64,000 nt of DNA, taken from Hysterangium stoloniferum (Eukaryota; Basidiomycota; Agaricomycetes; Hysterangiales; Hysterangiaceae). The position numbers and the translations under genes are program-made. This document shows, in pieces, positions 1 to 11,212 of the stretch. The stretch is taken from positions 248,001 to 312,000 of the forward strand of contig WHVD01000050.1 of assembly GCA_015178975.1 (NCBI GenBank), written 5' to 3'. The notes beneath the pieces were generated by a model. It was not told where the DNA came from and made no database searches. It saw only the letters and a program-made list of their open reading frames with translations. Position 1 is the stretch's first letter; each line of letters starts with the position of its first letter.

Positions 1-168
1 GACATTCTATCTATGATCGTACGTTGCGTATTTCGGAGAGGGTAAAACAGGAAGTAACTAAATAGAAAGGCGTATATAATATATCGTGTGTACCTGCCTA
101 GCTCAGTACTTTAGGTTAGGCTCCGAATATAGCGGAAGCGAGACTATATCGTGCTTGCTAATCCAACA
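1..168 (-). repeat. 3' LTR of Ty1/copia element (truncated by window edge)
   Basis: These 168 bases match 4973-5140 base for base, as far as I can compare by eye, and end in CCAACA (TGTTGG on the element's own strand). Only the part inside the window is present. The identity of the two LTRs implies a recent insertion. Confidence 0.93.
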
Positions 169-177
169 CTCCCCTTC
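169..177 (-). other. Polypurine tract of the copia element
   Basis: On the element strand the bases GAAGGGGAG lie directly before the TGTTGG start of the 3' LTR. This is the expected place and composition for the plus-strand primer of reverse transcription. Confidence 0.75.
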
Positions 178-3100
178 AAGCCGTAGATAGTCCTAATTCG
201 GAGGCAAAGTGCTTGGCTTTAGCGGACGGGAGTGCCTTGGTGAGCGTGTCAGCAATCATATCGTTGGTGGGGCAATAAACCAGGCGAATAGAGCCATTTT
301 CAACTATCCATCGAATAAAATGGAAGCGTACGTCGATGTGTTTGGTGCGTGCATGATATTGATGATCCTGTGTGAGGGCGATAGCTGACTGGTTGTCCGA
401 AAATAGAGTTGTGGGTGCTGTCATGGGTCCAAATAGTTGGCTAAGCAACGAACGCAGCCAAAGTGCTTCCTTTGAGGCATGTGTTGCGGCCACATACTCA
501 CTTTCTGTCGTTGACAGGGACACTATTTCTTGGCGCTTTGCACTCCATGACACAGCACCGCCATTTAACAAGAATGCATACCCAGATATAGCATGGCGAT
601 CTTCGGCCATGCTGCCATCTGCATCGGCGTAACCGGTGAGTTTACCTCCATTTTCGTGCTTTCCATATGTTAACCATAACTCCTTCGTGCCCTGTAAATA
701 GCGAAAGATCCTCTTTACTGCTTCCCAATGGGCATAGCCTGGGTTGGTTGAAAAACGCGAGACAACTTGGACGGCAAAGGTGATATCTGGGCGCGTTCCC
801 AAGGAAGCATACATCAATGAGCCGACTGCTTCATGGTATGGGATATGACACATACTGGCAGTTTCGAGAGTGGTGGAAGGGTTTTGGGATGTGGACAAGC
901 GAATGTTCGGGTCCATAGGGGTGGAGACGGGTTTGAGGTCCTCAAGATTGTATCGACGCAGGATGGAGTCGATATATGATCGTTGGGATATTTTCAAGGT
1001 GCGTCTGTCACGTTCTCGACTGATTTCGATTCCTAACAACCAGTGTAGTTCACCCAGATCCGTGATTTCAACATGCATGGTGACATCGCGTTTGAAGGCC
1101 ACGATCGCGTCAAACGAGTCTGAGGCGATCGTACAATCATCAACATGCACAAGCACAATCATCAGTGTTCCGTTTTTCCTACGATAAAATACCGCCTGAT
1201 CAACATCACTTCGACTGAATCCAATACTTTCCATGATTTCCACAAGCTTCTGATACCATCGGCGACCTGATTGCTTCAAACCGTATAGGGTTTTTAAGAG
1301 GTGGCATACCTTATTGGAGTTGGAAGCGCTGTAGCCAGGAGGTTGTTTCATGTATATTTGCTCTTCACTGGTAAGTTTTCCGTTTAGATATGCACCTTTT
1401 ATGTCAATTTGATGTAGCTCCAAGTTCAGTTCGGCCGCCATTGCAAGTACGGCACGGATTGAAGCGAGTTTGGCAACAGGTGCAAAAGTGTCGAAGTAGT
1501 CGACTCCTGGTACCTGTGAGAAACCTTGTGCCACCAATCGAGCTTTATATCTGACGACATTCCCTGCAGCGTCCTTTTTAGCACGAAAAACCCATTTTGA
1601 CCCCACAACATTTGCTCCTTCAGGCACATCCACTAATTCCCATGTTCCGGCCTCCTTCAATGTTGCCAGTTCCTCCAAGATTGCTTTCTCCCATAATGGC
1701 CAGTCCGGGCGACGTTTTGCTTCACTAAGTGAGTGAGGTTCTATCGCTTCACTGTCGCTGACTTCGGCTGCTAATGCGTATTCATCTAGTGATTCAGTTG
1801 TCATCATCCAATCGGCAGTACCATGGCCTTCAAGGATTTCGGTGGAGGGTTGTGTGGGAGGTATCTGGATGCCGGGTGTGACTTTGGGTTCAGATGGCCA
1901 GTGTGAGCTAACACCGCTGCCACATAGAATGTCTTGGATGCGTTGACTAGGCTTGCGGTGCCGTTTCTTTTGTGTGGATGTGTCCTGATCGCTGATTTCT
2001 GGTTCGTTATTTTCAGGTCTGGTGGTGTTTGGCATTTCTTTGATGGGCGATGTTGTGGAGTGGTTTGCTGGCTTGGATTTCGGGTCTGGGGTTTGAGTAG
2101 GTGAGTTAGTCTTCGTTTCGACAAGTTCCCATTCCTCCCCCTCGAGACGAGAGGCTGACGATCCAGTATTGTCAAAATGCGTGTTGCGTTCAACAGTGAC
2201 TGTTTGTTTGTCTGGCCAGTAGACACGTACGCCGTTGCTTCTTTCATCCATGCCAATCCATCTTCCCTCACGCACTCTGCCACCTAGCTTGTCACCACCT
2301 TCCACTCGTACCCATACTCGTTCACCCCATTCGCGCACATCCCGTAGGTCAGGTTTGTTTCCAAATGCGGCTTCATAGGGTGTAGTGCCACTGACAGCCT
2401 TTGTAGTGGTTCTATTCATCAGCCAAGTGACATGATGTGCCGCCTCGCCCCATAGGAATTTAGGGAGTTTGCTTGCATGCAACAGTGCTCGAATGCGCTC
2501 GACAATTGTTCGATTTCGACGCTCAGCTATACCATTATGCTGTGGAGTATCGTGTACTGTGAGTTTCTGCATTGTTCCCTTACTTTTCAGATGGGCTTCA
2601 AATTCCTTTCCTAGGTATTCTCCACCACGGTCAGAATGGAGGACTTTTATGCCAATACCTAATTGTGTGGTGCACCAAGCTTCGAATTCCTTATAGGCGT
2701 TGAATGTTTCATTTTTGGTGCGAAGAAGTTGGAGGTGGGTAAGTCGAGTGTTGTCATCGGTAAAAGTGACATAATAATGTCGTCCACCCTTTGTGGACAC
2801 TGGTGCTGGTCCCCACACATCAGTATGAATTTTATCACCAAATTTTTCTGCTCGATTTCCCTGACGAACTTTGGTAATAGGTTTTCGTGTAGCCTTTGCG
2901 TAAATGCAAGATTCGCAGAAGAATGGATCTCCATCTGACGTTGTTTCGAGCTGTAAACCAGTTACAAAACCATTTTCAACTAGGCGTTTTGCCACATCTG
3001 GCGCTATATGGCCCATTCGGCGGTGGAGTTTGTCAATGGTGAGTTGTTCCTCTGCCGAGTTTGCAGAGTCAGTTTCACTGACATTTCGGTACAATCCCTT

Positions 3101-4690
3101 TTTGGTTTTAGGAATTTCACCAACTGTTTTGCCGTCAGCATCTTGAATTATGCATTTATTGCCTCCGAAAGTAATGGTAAACCCTTTTTCATCGAGTTGG
3201 CCAACTGATATGAGCGTGTATCCCACCTCTGGGGAATATAGTACTTCAGTAAGGTGTAGCTTGGATGACTCGGAACCATTTGGTAAGTCAATAATTAACT
3301 CTCCCTTTCCAGTGGCGTGAAAATTTTGTTTATTTGCAGCCCGAAACACTTGTGGTGGGATTTTCGTGAAGTTCTGGAGCTCATCACGATATGGTGTTAT
3401 TGAACGTGAGCATCCAGAGTCTACCAGCTCAGTTCGTATTTCAGTGGTATCGGCATTGGATATGGTAGCATCAGCAAATTCGACTTCGTTTTCTGATCTA
3501 TTAGCATTGTTTGGGGTAAGCACTGGTGGGTCATCCAAGTCCCATGCATTGTCCCATGCGCTATCACAGTCTTCACCAACTTCGGAGAACCAATCCGAAT
3601 CAGCATCACCGCAATGTACTTCTGTATCGGACACAGCAGAGGAGTTCGACACTTCCCAAAGGTCTGGTACGCTGTCTCCACAGCGTGAAAAGTTGGGAAC
3701 AGCAGTTTGACGTTCAGTGAGTTCTATTAAATCCGGCAGGCTATGACTGGAGTCTGATACAGACTCGGCTTCAACAGCCTCAACAGCCCACACACCATCA
3801 TCATCAGAATCTGGTTCGATAGCGGCATTAGCAGTGCCACTAGCTTTCTTCGGTGGGTCTTCTTTTTTCTTTTCAGCGTCCTTTTTGGGTTTCGGGCAGC
3901 TGTTCTGGAAATGGCCCTTCTCGTTGCAGTTCCAACAGATGCCGCATGGTTTTCTTTCACGTCCTTTTCCATTTCCTTTTCCTGATGATCCAACAAACAT
4001 TGCCTCGTCTTTTTCGTCATCCTTTGATTTTCCGAAACGACGTGTTCGCTGTGTCTTTTGACGTTCGTATTCTTCAGAGATAAGGGAAATAAGCCGGTCA
4101 GGTGAGATAGATCCAGTTGGGCTCCACATCCTGGCGCTGGCCAGTTGACTTGATGCGAAGTTTGAGAGGGCGATAGGAAGAGATGAAATAATGGTAGAGC
4201 GGTAATCTTTTTCATCTATTTCAACACCAACTGATGCTAACTCCTCTCGCTTTACTCGCAGGCTATCCAAGAACTCGCGAACATTGCCTTTGTCAGCACA
4301 CCGTGTTTCTAAAAAACGTGCCCTCAGGTCTGTTTGTGCATAGGCACCTTTTTCTGTATACTCGGAGACAATTGCAGTCCATCGCTCCATAACAGTTTTC
4401 TTGGAGTGGACTCGCATAAGGGTTGAATCGGGGATTTTTTGGGTGAGCAGAGATTTTGCTGACTTTTCATTTTTGTTCCATTCAGCAATGAGAGCTGTCT
4501 CTTCGACGGTTGCCTTATCGTCCACAGATTTTGGACAGGGTGTCGTGCCATCAAAATGGCCCCAGAATCCCTTTGCTTCCACTGCATCTTGGAACCGGAC
4601 GGCAAAAATAGCCCAGTTCACGCCAGTGGTATCAAGCTTGGGGATGGATGAAGGAAGAGAGTCGGACAAGGAAGTAGCAGTGGTGGTCAT
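176..4690 (-). CDS. Ty1/copia gag-pol polyprotein, intact
   Basis: This is an uninterrupted 1504-codon polyprotein that would package, copy and integrate the element. Reading N to C: a gag region; a CCHC zinc knuckle C252-X2-C255-X4-H260-X4-C265; an acidic spacer; an aspartic protease with DSG at 424-426; an integrase with an H556/H561/C592/C595 zinc site and catalytic D624, D687 and E723 (35 residues between the last two); a reverse transcriptase with D1096 and the VDD motif at 1183-1185; and RNase H with D1356, E1396 and D1432. The order PR-IN-RT-RH defines Ty1/copia (Pseudoviridae-type), not gypsy. The VDD motif is preceded by His where copia elements often have Tyr. The start codon lies 44 nt inside the 5' LTR boundary. 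No stop or frameshift is present, so the element may be autonomous. Confidence 0.96.
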   Translation of the reverse strand: MTTTATSLSDSLPSSIPKLDTTGVNWAIFAVRFQDAVEAKGFWGHFDGTTPCPKSVDDKATVEETALIAEWNKNEKSAKSLLTQKIPDSTLMRVHSKKTVMERWTAIVSEYTEKGAYAQTDLRARFLETRCADKGNVREFLDSLRVKREELASVGVEIDEKDYRSTIISSLPIALSNFASSQLASARMWSPTGSISPDRLISLISEEYERQKTQRTRRFGKSKDDEKDEAMFVGSSGKGNGKGRERKPCGICWNCNEKGHFQNSCPKPKKDAEKKKEDPPKKASGTANAAIEPDSDDDGVWAVEAVEAESVSDSSHSLPDLIELTERQTAVPNFSRCGDSVPDLWEVSNSSAVSDTEVHCGDADSDWFSEVGEDCDSAWDNAWDLDDPPVLTPNNANRSENEVEFADATISNADTTEIRTELVDSGCSRSITPYRDELQNFTKIPPQVFRAANKQNFHATGKGELIIDLPNGSESSKLHLTEVLYSPEVGYTLISVGQLDEKGFTITFGGNKCIIQDADGKTVGEIPKTKKGLYRNVSETDSANSAEEQLTIDKLHRRMGHIAPDVAKRLVENGFVTGLQLETTSDGDPFFCESCIYAKATRKPITKVRQGNRAEKFGDKIHTDVWGPAPVSTKGGRHYYVTFTDDNTRLTHLQLLRTKNETFNAYKEFEAWCTTQLGIGIKVLHSDRGGEYLGKEFEAHLKSKGTMQKLTVHDTPQHNGIAERRNRTIVERIRALLHASKLPKFLWGEAAHHVTWLMNRTTTKAVSGTTPYEAAFGNKPDLRDVREWGERVWVRVEGGDKLGGRVREGRWIGMDERSNGVRVYWPDKQTVTVERNTHFDNTGSSASRLEGEEWELVETKTNSPTQTPDPKSKPANHSTTSPIKEMPNTTRPENNEPEISDQDTSTQKKRHRKPSQRIQDILCGSGVSSHWPSEPKVTPGIQIPPTQPSTEILEGHGTADWMMTTESLDEYALAAEVSDSEAIEPHSLSEAKRRPDWPLWEKAILEELATLKEAGTWELVDVPEGANVVGSKWVFRAKKDAAGNVVRYKARLVAQGFSQVPGVDYFDTFAPVAKLASIRAVLAMAAELNLELHQIDIKGAYLNGKLTSEEQIYMKQPPGYSASNSNKVCHLLKTLYGLKQSGRRWYQKLVEIMESIGFSRSDVDQAVFYRRKNGTLMIVLVHVDDCTIASDSFDAIVAFKRDVTMHVEITDLGELHWLLGIEISRERDRRTLKISQRSYIDSILRRYNLEDLKPVSTPMDPNIRLSTSQNPSTTLETASMCHIPYHEAVGSLMYASLGTRPDITFAVQVVSRFSTNPGYAHWEAVKRIFRYLQGTKELWLTYGKHENGGKLTGYADADGSMAEDRHAISGYAFLLNGGAVSWSAKRQEIVSLSTTESEYVAATHASKEALWLRSLLSQLFGPMTAPTTLFSDNQSAIALTQDHQYHARTKHIDVRFHFIRWIVENGSIRLVYCPTNDMIADTLTKALPSAKAKHFASELGLSTA

Positions 4691-4734
4691 CTTGGTAGCA
4701 ATCTATAGGTAGGGTAGCGCGGGGCCCAATAACC

Positions 4735-5140
4735 TGTTGAAATAATATAGACGCTAGACAGCTAGATACCAGAAAGTAGTCTCAGTGTTTGCACGCAGTA
4801 GCGGGGCTAAACAGCTGATATTTACCTAGATACCAGAAAGTAGTCTAGGATGCATGATAAGTATTGTATCTAAGTAAACATGTAAAAGTAATCTCACCTC
4901 AGTGTTTGCACGCAGTAGCGGGGCTAAACAGCTGAGGTGCACTAGCTATAGATACTAAGTTTTTAAGGTATTGACATTCTATCTATGATCGTACGTTGCG
5001 TATTTCGGAGAGGGTAAAACAGGAAGTAACTAAATAGAAAGGCGTATATAATATATCGTGTGTACCTGCCTAGCTCAGTACTTTAGGTTAGGCTCCGAAT
5101 ATAGCGGAAGCGAGACTATATCGTGCTTGCTAATCCAACA
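4735..5140 (-). repeat. 5' LTR of Ty1/copia element, 406 bp
   Basis: The LTR runs from TGTTGA to CCAACA, so TG...CA on either strand. It contains two internal direct repeats: a segment starting CTAGATACCAGAAAG (about 4763 and 4827) and one starting CTCAGTGTTTGCACG (about 4781 and 4907). These probably form the U3 promoter/enhancer region. A TATA-like stretch is at about 5045-5058. The 5 bases after it, CCTCA at 5141-5145, would be the target duplication; its partner lies outside the window. Confidence 0.9.
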
Positions 5141-5146
5141 CCTCAG

Positions 5147-5170
5147 CCAATGCATTATGAGATTTATGCA
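5147..5170 (+). repeat. 24-bp direct repeat, copy 1 of 2
   Basis: The segment beginning CCAATGCATTATGAG recurs at 8428-8451 with one mismatch. The two copies bracket the pogo relic and its satellite. Confidence 0.6.
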
Positions 5171-5401
5171 ACACCAGAAGTGTCACACATGTGTGACAAC
5201 ATGTGACATATACAATTAAAATGGTTGTTTATGGTATTGTCTGGGGCCAGTCTTCAATGTAAATAACATTTTATTAGAATATTATTTTTTGCAAAAAGAC
5301 AATTTCAACAGTGATTTAGTTTCAAGAAGGTAATAGGTTGTCTACTATATTTTTCTCTAGATTGGAAATCATTGATAATATGTAAATGTATATTCCATTA
5401 T

Positions 5402-7597
5402 CTATGTAGTATGGGCTCTTACCGTAGTGTGCCTGAAAAAGGTGTCAAGAGTAGTTTGTTTTGAGTTAATAGAGTCTTCATGGACCAAATAGGCACGAAA
5501 TTTGTGCAGCAGATGATTCAACTCGAGACTGTCAGATGGATTTGCCCCATACTTGATTACCAATTGTTCCAGTTGTTTTACCAATTTGATTGTGTCATGT
5601 CGACTGAGATTGTCAGTTGGGTCTGAATCATCATTGTCAGATTTATCAATTTCCATGATTTCCCCCTTCTCCACTTGCTGTTCATGTACTACCTATTACA
5701 CAATATCCTTATCTCCACCAGGAAATGCATAGGGAGATTCATCTCCATTATTTTTTCCCTCTTCAACAGGGTTGATTAGTTCTTTGACAGTTGTTAATTG
5801 ACCAAAGATACGGTTCTTTTGATGAAGAATTTTAATAAAGCTCCCAAGATTTTCTTCAGCTGTTACAAGCTGGGAAGGATGGAATGCTGGGAGTTTGATG
5901 GTGAGCTTGGGCCTTCCACAGGCAGCAGACAATGCCTGAATGGCTTCCTGTGCCTTTGAAACATCACCTCAGCTTCCATTACAGCTTTAAGAGCTGGATG
6001 CCAGTCAGCATCCTTGTACTGATCACTAAGATGCTGAATCAGTGCCATTTCTGCTTGTGGAAGTGTCATGTCACTGCTTGCAAATCTTCGCAAGATATCC
6101 CATGCACCAGGATCAGAAGCCACCTATGGAGTAGTCTTCTCAGAGCTGTCTTTAGCAGATGTTGACAATAGCTGTCTGTTATACATAAATGCAAAAATAA
6201 TAATTAGTAGCTGTATGAAGAGAGTAAAAAGAGTAAACCTTTGAATTTTAGTGTGGTTCCAACAATGCTGAATGGTCTCAGTGGCTACTGCCTCCCAGGC
6301 TGCATCAGCCATTTGCATTCCTTCAAGGAGGTCAATTTTATAGATGTCTGGTTTATTTGCCTCATCAAGGTCAATTGCACAACAACAGAAAAGGCCACGG
6401 TAATGTGCTTTGAAGCAGTGGATTATTCCTGCATCAAGTGGCTGCACAAAGGAGGTGAGATTTGGCTTGAAATACTCAATGTGTATGTTTTTTGGCTGAT
6501 ATTCAATGTAATGACCTGAAAAATTATCAATGACAAGCAAGATGTGCCGTCCTTCAGCTCGCATCTTCAGGTCAAACTTCTTAATCCATCTGTAGCATTA
6601 ATTAAGTGCTAGCTCTCAATGTCCTGAGTAAATATGGAAGGAGGGCTTACTCTTGAAACATTTCAGATTTCATCCATGCCTTTTTGTTGTTCCAATAATT
6701 AAAGCCATGATCTTGAGGTGATTTTTTTCCAAGCAGCGGGGTTGCTTTGACCTTCCAATGTAAATTGGTGGCATTTTATCACTGCCATCTGCATTGCAAG
6801 CAAATCCCAGGGTAATTCAAAATTTGTCTTTTTTCTTTTCACTCATATGTCTGTCTGACAGGCCACGATCAGGAGGACACCTGGAAATGCATGTGATAAT
6901 CTCTCATTCAACAAACAAGAATTACTCACTTTGGAAATAGACTTGTCTCATCAAAATTCCACCGGTCACAGGGCTTGAATGTTTCTATCAAGCTCTGAAG
7001 CCTTTTCTGTTCAGCCTCTACAGCACTGAGATCTACAAAGCCAGCCTCCCCATGTTGCCGGTATTCCTTAAGCTTATAGGTTGCACAAAAGGAAGGGATC
7101 CACCCATTACCAGTGAGTTGTTGATCATCAGGCACATCAAATAAAGTCTCAAAACGCTTGCACTTTTCAAGTAACATGGGTCCACTAACAGTCTCATTCT
7201 TCTCCAGCATATGATTGACCCATAGAACCAATGCACGTTCAATGTCAGGTTGAGTGACAATGCGTGCACACTTCGAAGATAATGCAGTTGGGTTAGATTG
7301 ACTGCATTCTTCAAGTGTTGGACGTTTGCTGGCTGATTGGGAAAAATGTAAAGTACCAGCAATCTTGGTCTTGAAATGGTTGACAATGTCTCCTTGTGAA
7401 AGCAATGGATGTTCATCAACATACTTGAGAACAGTCAGCCAATCAGCAAGTGTCAGATTTGCACGCTGTGTGTGGATTGCGGGTTTTGCAGATGTCTTTG
7501 GCCTATCTCTATTGTCAATTTGCTTCTGTTTGTTTTTGACATAAGGTGCTGGCTTTTCTCAAGGCTTTCGTGTAGTCTTGGGCTCAGTTTTAGGCAT
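5402..7597 (-). pseudogene. pogo/Tigger-family DDE transposase, decayed
   Basis: This is a broken transposase of the Tc1-mariner pogo/Tigger group. In order it carries an N-terminal psq-type helix-turn-helix (around the residues ADWLTVLKYVDEHPLL), a CENP-B-type second helix-turn-helix, the first DDE motif WNFDETSLF, the second block LLVIDNFSGH followed by SFVQPLDAGIIHCFK, and a C-terminal tail ending KQTTLDTFF. Introns are readable at about 6879-6930 and 6592-6650. In the reconstructed frame there are stops at 7559-7561 (TGA), 6817-6819 (TGA), next to 6122 (TAG) and two adjacent ones near 5693 (TAA, TAG). One base is missing near 5966-5970, because EAEV continues in another frame as KAQEAIQALSAAC. 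The start ATG at 7597 is 12 codons before the first stop. It cannot encode an active enzyme. Confidence 0.85.
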
Positions 7598-7637
7598 TTG
7601 GAATCAAAGACACAGTTGGAGAATGATAAAGGGTGCA

Positions 7638-8200
7638 CTTCCTGGAGGAAAGAGAGAGGGGATTCAATCAGAGTAGGACAAAGAGAAAAGGAAATGACAT
7701 GCACTCACTGGTGGACAGAGAGAGGATGCCAATCAGAGGAGGATGGAGAGAGAAGGAATGGGTACACACACAACCTGGAGGAAACAGAGAGGAGGACAGA
7801 GAGAGAGAGAGAGAGAGAAAGGGTACACACACTTGCTGCAGGAAAGAGAGGATGCCAATCAGAGGAGACAAGGAGAGAAGGAAATCATACACACACCTCC
7901 TGGAGGAAAGAGAGAGGTGGTTCAATCAGAGTAGGATGAAGAGAGAAGGAAATAGGACACACACCTGCTGGTGGACAGAGAGAGGATGCCAATCAGCGGA
8001 GGGGGGAAAGAGAACAACCTGGAGGAAACAGAGAGGATGATGGAGAAAGAGAAAGAAAGGGTACATGCACTCACTGCAGGAAAGAGAGAATGCCAATCAG
8101 AGGAGGATGAGGAGAGAAGGAAATCATACACGCACCTCCTGGAGGAAAGAGAGAGGAGGTTCAATCAGTGTAGGACGAAGAGAGAAGGAAACAGGCCACC
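7638..8200 (+). repeat. Purine-rich tandem repeat, about 2.3 imperfect units of 230-270 bp
   Basis: A block starting CCTGGAGGAAAGAGAGAGG occurs at 7641, 7909 and 8138. Each unit also holds shorter repeated modules such as GAGGATGCCAATCAGAGGAG. It lies directly behind the 5' end of the pogo relic. The strand is almost pure purine, which leaves several frames open, but nothing suggests real coding. Confidence 0.8.
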
Positions 8201-8342
8201 CTGACATGCCTGACACCCCAGCCTTAGCGCAATACTGGCATTTGTCAGCCTATTTAATTCAAACCTAAGCAGCCGGTGAAAGCTGTGCCTCAATCATGGT
8301 AATTACAGTTCCGAAACCTTAATTTCTCTCCCCGTAGTAATG

Positions 8343-8470
8343 CATATTGCTGTCCTCGGCCTATACATTATACATTATGCATTATGTATTCATTTTCCCT
8401 GCATACCAACAGCGTTCCCTATACAACCCAATGCATTATTAGATTTATGCATTATGACCTTATGCATTAT
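8343..8470 (+). repeat. TGCATTATG-type short repeats and copy 2 of the 24-bp repeat
   Basis: Runs of ATTATGCATTATG-like words cluster here. The 24-bp segment at 8428-8451 matches 5147-5170 with one mismatch. No gene is seen. Confidence 0.5.
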
Positions 8471-8599
8471 GACCTAATTGACTGTAGTACTTACATAAGT
8501 ACACCAATAGTCATTCTGTGGAACATGAACACCCATATTGAGATCAGGTCGCACATACAACGTGGCATTGGATTAATTTTTATCGTGGGGATTGAATAA

Positions 8600-10130
8600 G
8601 CATGTGTTTCGTGGATCTATGGTCCTTCAAGTAAAAGTTGGCGGAAGCATGAATTCGCCCGCGTTGTGCATAATGTCAAGGATGAAGATTGCAACCGTCA
8701 CGCTGCTGGCAACCCCTCCGACCATCCCCCACCTCGACAACAACGCGAGTGCAAACATCAACCCCTCAGGTGCCGCAGTGGATGTCAATGGCTTCATAAA
8801 GTAGGACTAGTTAGTTCGGAGACTGTTACAGTGAAGTTGAGCCTGGTTGTCACGAAAACATTGAAGGTGATGTGTATTATAATATATATACTATTTAGCA
8901 GCGTGTTAATGGGTTTATATGTAAAGAATTCTCAAGATACAGCGACGCTCAATTGGAATTCCAACGTTCAGTCGTATTAAGATGTATTGAGATAAGGATT
9001 TTATGTTTTAATTTATAAAATTTTAAATTCACGTTAGATTCCTCAGGGTCTCGGTCGTTACTCATAATAGCAATGAGGGTGCAGTAAATCCACGCAAGTG
9101 TTATTGTTTATAGTACAGTCAACCGGATATTGTTACAAAGCCCCTTCAAGCTTCCTGTCGTTGTGAACACTGAGTTTATTCAACTCATATGCGCTGCCTA
9201 GTATTCTGCAGATTCCTACTTTTAACGAACTGCTCGGAATTATCCAATGCACTTCTCACGTTGCCTTGTTTGCTTGCGCTGCTGTCCTTGTACAATCTGC
9301 ACCATTCCCCAACGCAGTTGCAACGAACTGTAATTCACATCTCACCACAAGCTCAGTAGTGTTGTGGCTTTCTGGGCTCCATTTTAGTCTTGGAAAGGCT
9401 TGCTCGCATAATTTCTGTCGTTGTTGTTTTAGATGACAATATGATAGACCATTGTACGAGAGGGCTGCAGGTGAGCGAATTGTGGATCTTTTGTTGCCTG
9501 AATTACGCTAATAATGCTCGGAAAGCTGCGAATGCCATACGGAATACTAGCGTTATTCCTTTCTCGCGCCCGACTCCAACACTGGTGCCATGAACAATTC
9601 TAGGGAGGAAAGACCTTTCAATGTGAAGCAAGATCCAATGCCGCTTTCGACCAAAAAGTTGCACTTGAGATAGATGAAGCATCGATCGCCACCTTCGACG
9701 GGTCAGGTGAAAATGAGAAAATGACGCTGTTCCTTTCAAATGGCGATGCTGCCTATGATGATAATGTATTCTTCTTACCTGCACAGGATGAGGCATACAA
9801 CATCACCTTCGACGATAGATCCGGCAGCGGGTTTCATAATGCATTCATCAAGAACGTCATCGTTCCATCGATTGAGGATCCCAGGGAGTCAACTATCACC
9901 TCTGAAGATTCGGTCGATAATGATGACAATGACACTGTTGTACTTGGGGGGAGCACAGCGCTGGATCAATTCAAATGGTGACAAGTACCGAGTGTCTAAA
10001 CCTTCCCAGTCATTGGTGAATCAAGAGAACTTGTGTGCCTGGTCTGGCAATAGGGGGAAGGCGTTCAACTGCGGTCGACGACCAGGCGATATAATAAGTG
10101 ATACAAATTTTCAAGTTCCACAACAGTGAT
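8600..10130 (+). pseudogene. Gene-like debris with exon-like open stretches
   Basis: I cannot assign this region to a family. An open stretch that follows an acceptor-like CAG at 9210 has a hydrophobic, signal-like run (VALFACAAVLVQSAPF). Another begins after an acceptor-like TAG at 9600 and runs to 9981 with ordinary protein composition (for example the segment NVFFLPAQDEAYNITFDD). A short one starts near 8670. I could not join them into one phased reading frame, and stops intervene. It may be a decayed secreted-protein gene or chance. Confidence 0.25.
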
Positions 10131-10134
10131 TTAT

Positions 10135-11190
10135 TTGACTGTACGTATCACTGGCTTCTTTGATGTCAGATGACAATTTATTGTAAAACTAATATATATA
10201 TACAAAATATGACATTGGCATTGAAGCATCTAACCCAGAGAAGAATCTACCGTATTATTTCTTTATTGCTGGGCTGCTGAATGTAGCCGGTCCACAACAG
10301 GGAAGTCACTCTTTGTTCTTTGCAGACTGCCTGGTTGGCATGGTGGAAGGAGACTCCGGAGAATTTGATATAAATTTGGACTGTTTTAATGTGACATGTT
10401 CTCAAAGTCTAATTATTGCGATTCGGACGTTAACAACCGACTGATGCCAAATCGCGATCCACAAGGGAATTTGAGATGATGTCTAGTAACCGGGCTATGG
10501 TAATTTGGTACTATGGTGCGCAGGGAGCGCGACTGTAATAGATGTAGTGGCGTGCTGGTTGTACGGCTGATGAACAGACATTTTCGAGCCTTAAAAAGCC
10601 TCTTCTTAGGATATCCAAATTCATAAGCTTCACTGCAGCGCGGCTTGAAACATCACCCAAACCTCAACAATGATGCTGGACTTTAACCTTTTAGCAATTA
10701 TTCCCATTAAATATGAAATATACCTTGATTTTACTTCAGCTTATTCCATGTACAACGAAAACTATAGCCCAAAGTAAGCAGAATATAGGACAGGACACGA
10801 AGAGGGTAGCATATTCTTTTTGGATTGGCTGATCACAGAGGGGAATTATGGTCCCCTCCGCAACTGAGTAGTCGTGAATAAAACACGCACTGCTGCAACG
10901 CGTGCCACTTACATGGAAACGCACGTGATCTCATTTTGACGCGCACACTTACAAGCAGGCAATAACGCAGTCATGGTCAGGTATTTGAAACATAACTTTG
11001 CTAGTCAACCCGTCAGCGAAACATGTCGTTATCGTGGCCTTTCCCTTTCCCGCGAGCAATCTGTGTAGAGGGACATCCAAAACAATCAATTATTTGCAAA
11101 TCTAACGCTAATGATTACGAGCCAACAAGAGAACTAAATGATATCAAGAAAACAGAGCAATAGAGAAGAGAGGTATGTGGTTCAAAGCGC
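10135..11190. other. Intergenic, no feature recognised
   Basis: No convincing gene is present on either strand; open frames are under 70 codons. The only notable point is an AT-rich TATATATA run near 10192. Confidence 0.5.
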
Positions 11191-11212
11191 GGTGAGCAAA
11201 TTGTGGGTCAAC

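Noticed and set aside
7409..8204. Several plus and minus frames of 70-176 codons rich in Arg/Glu or Ser/Leu
   Set aside because: They follow the purine-rich satellite and overlap each other in many frames; the composition is that of the repeat.
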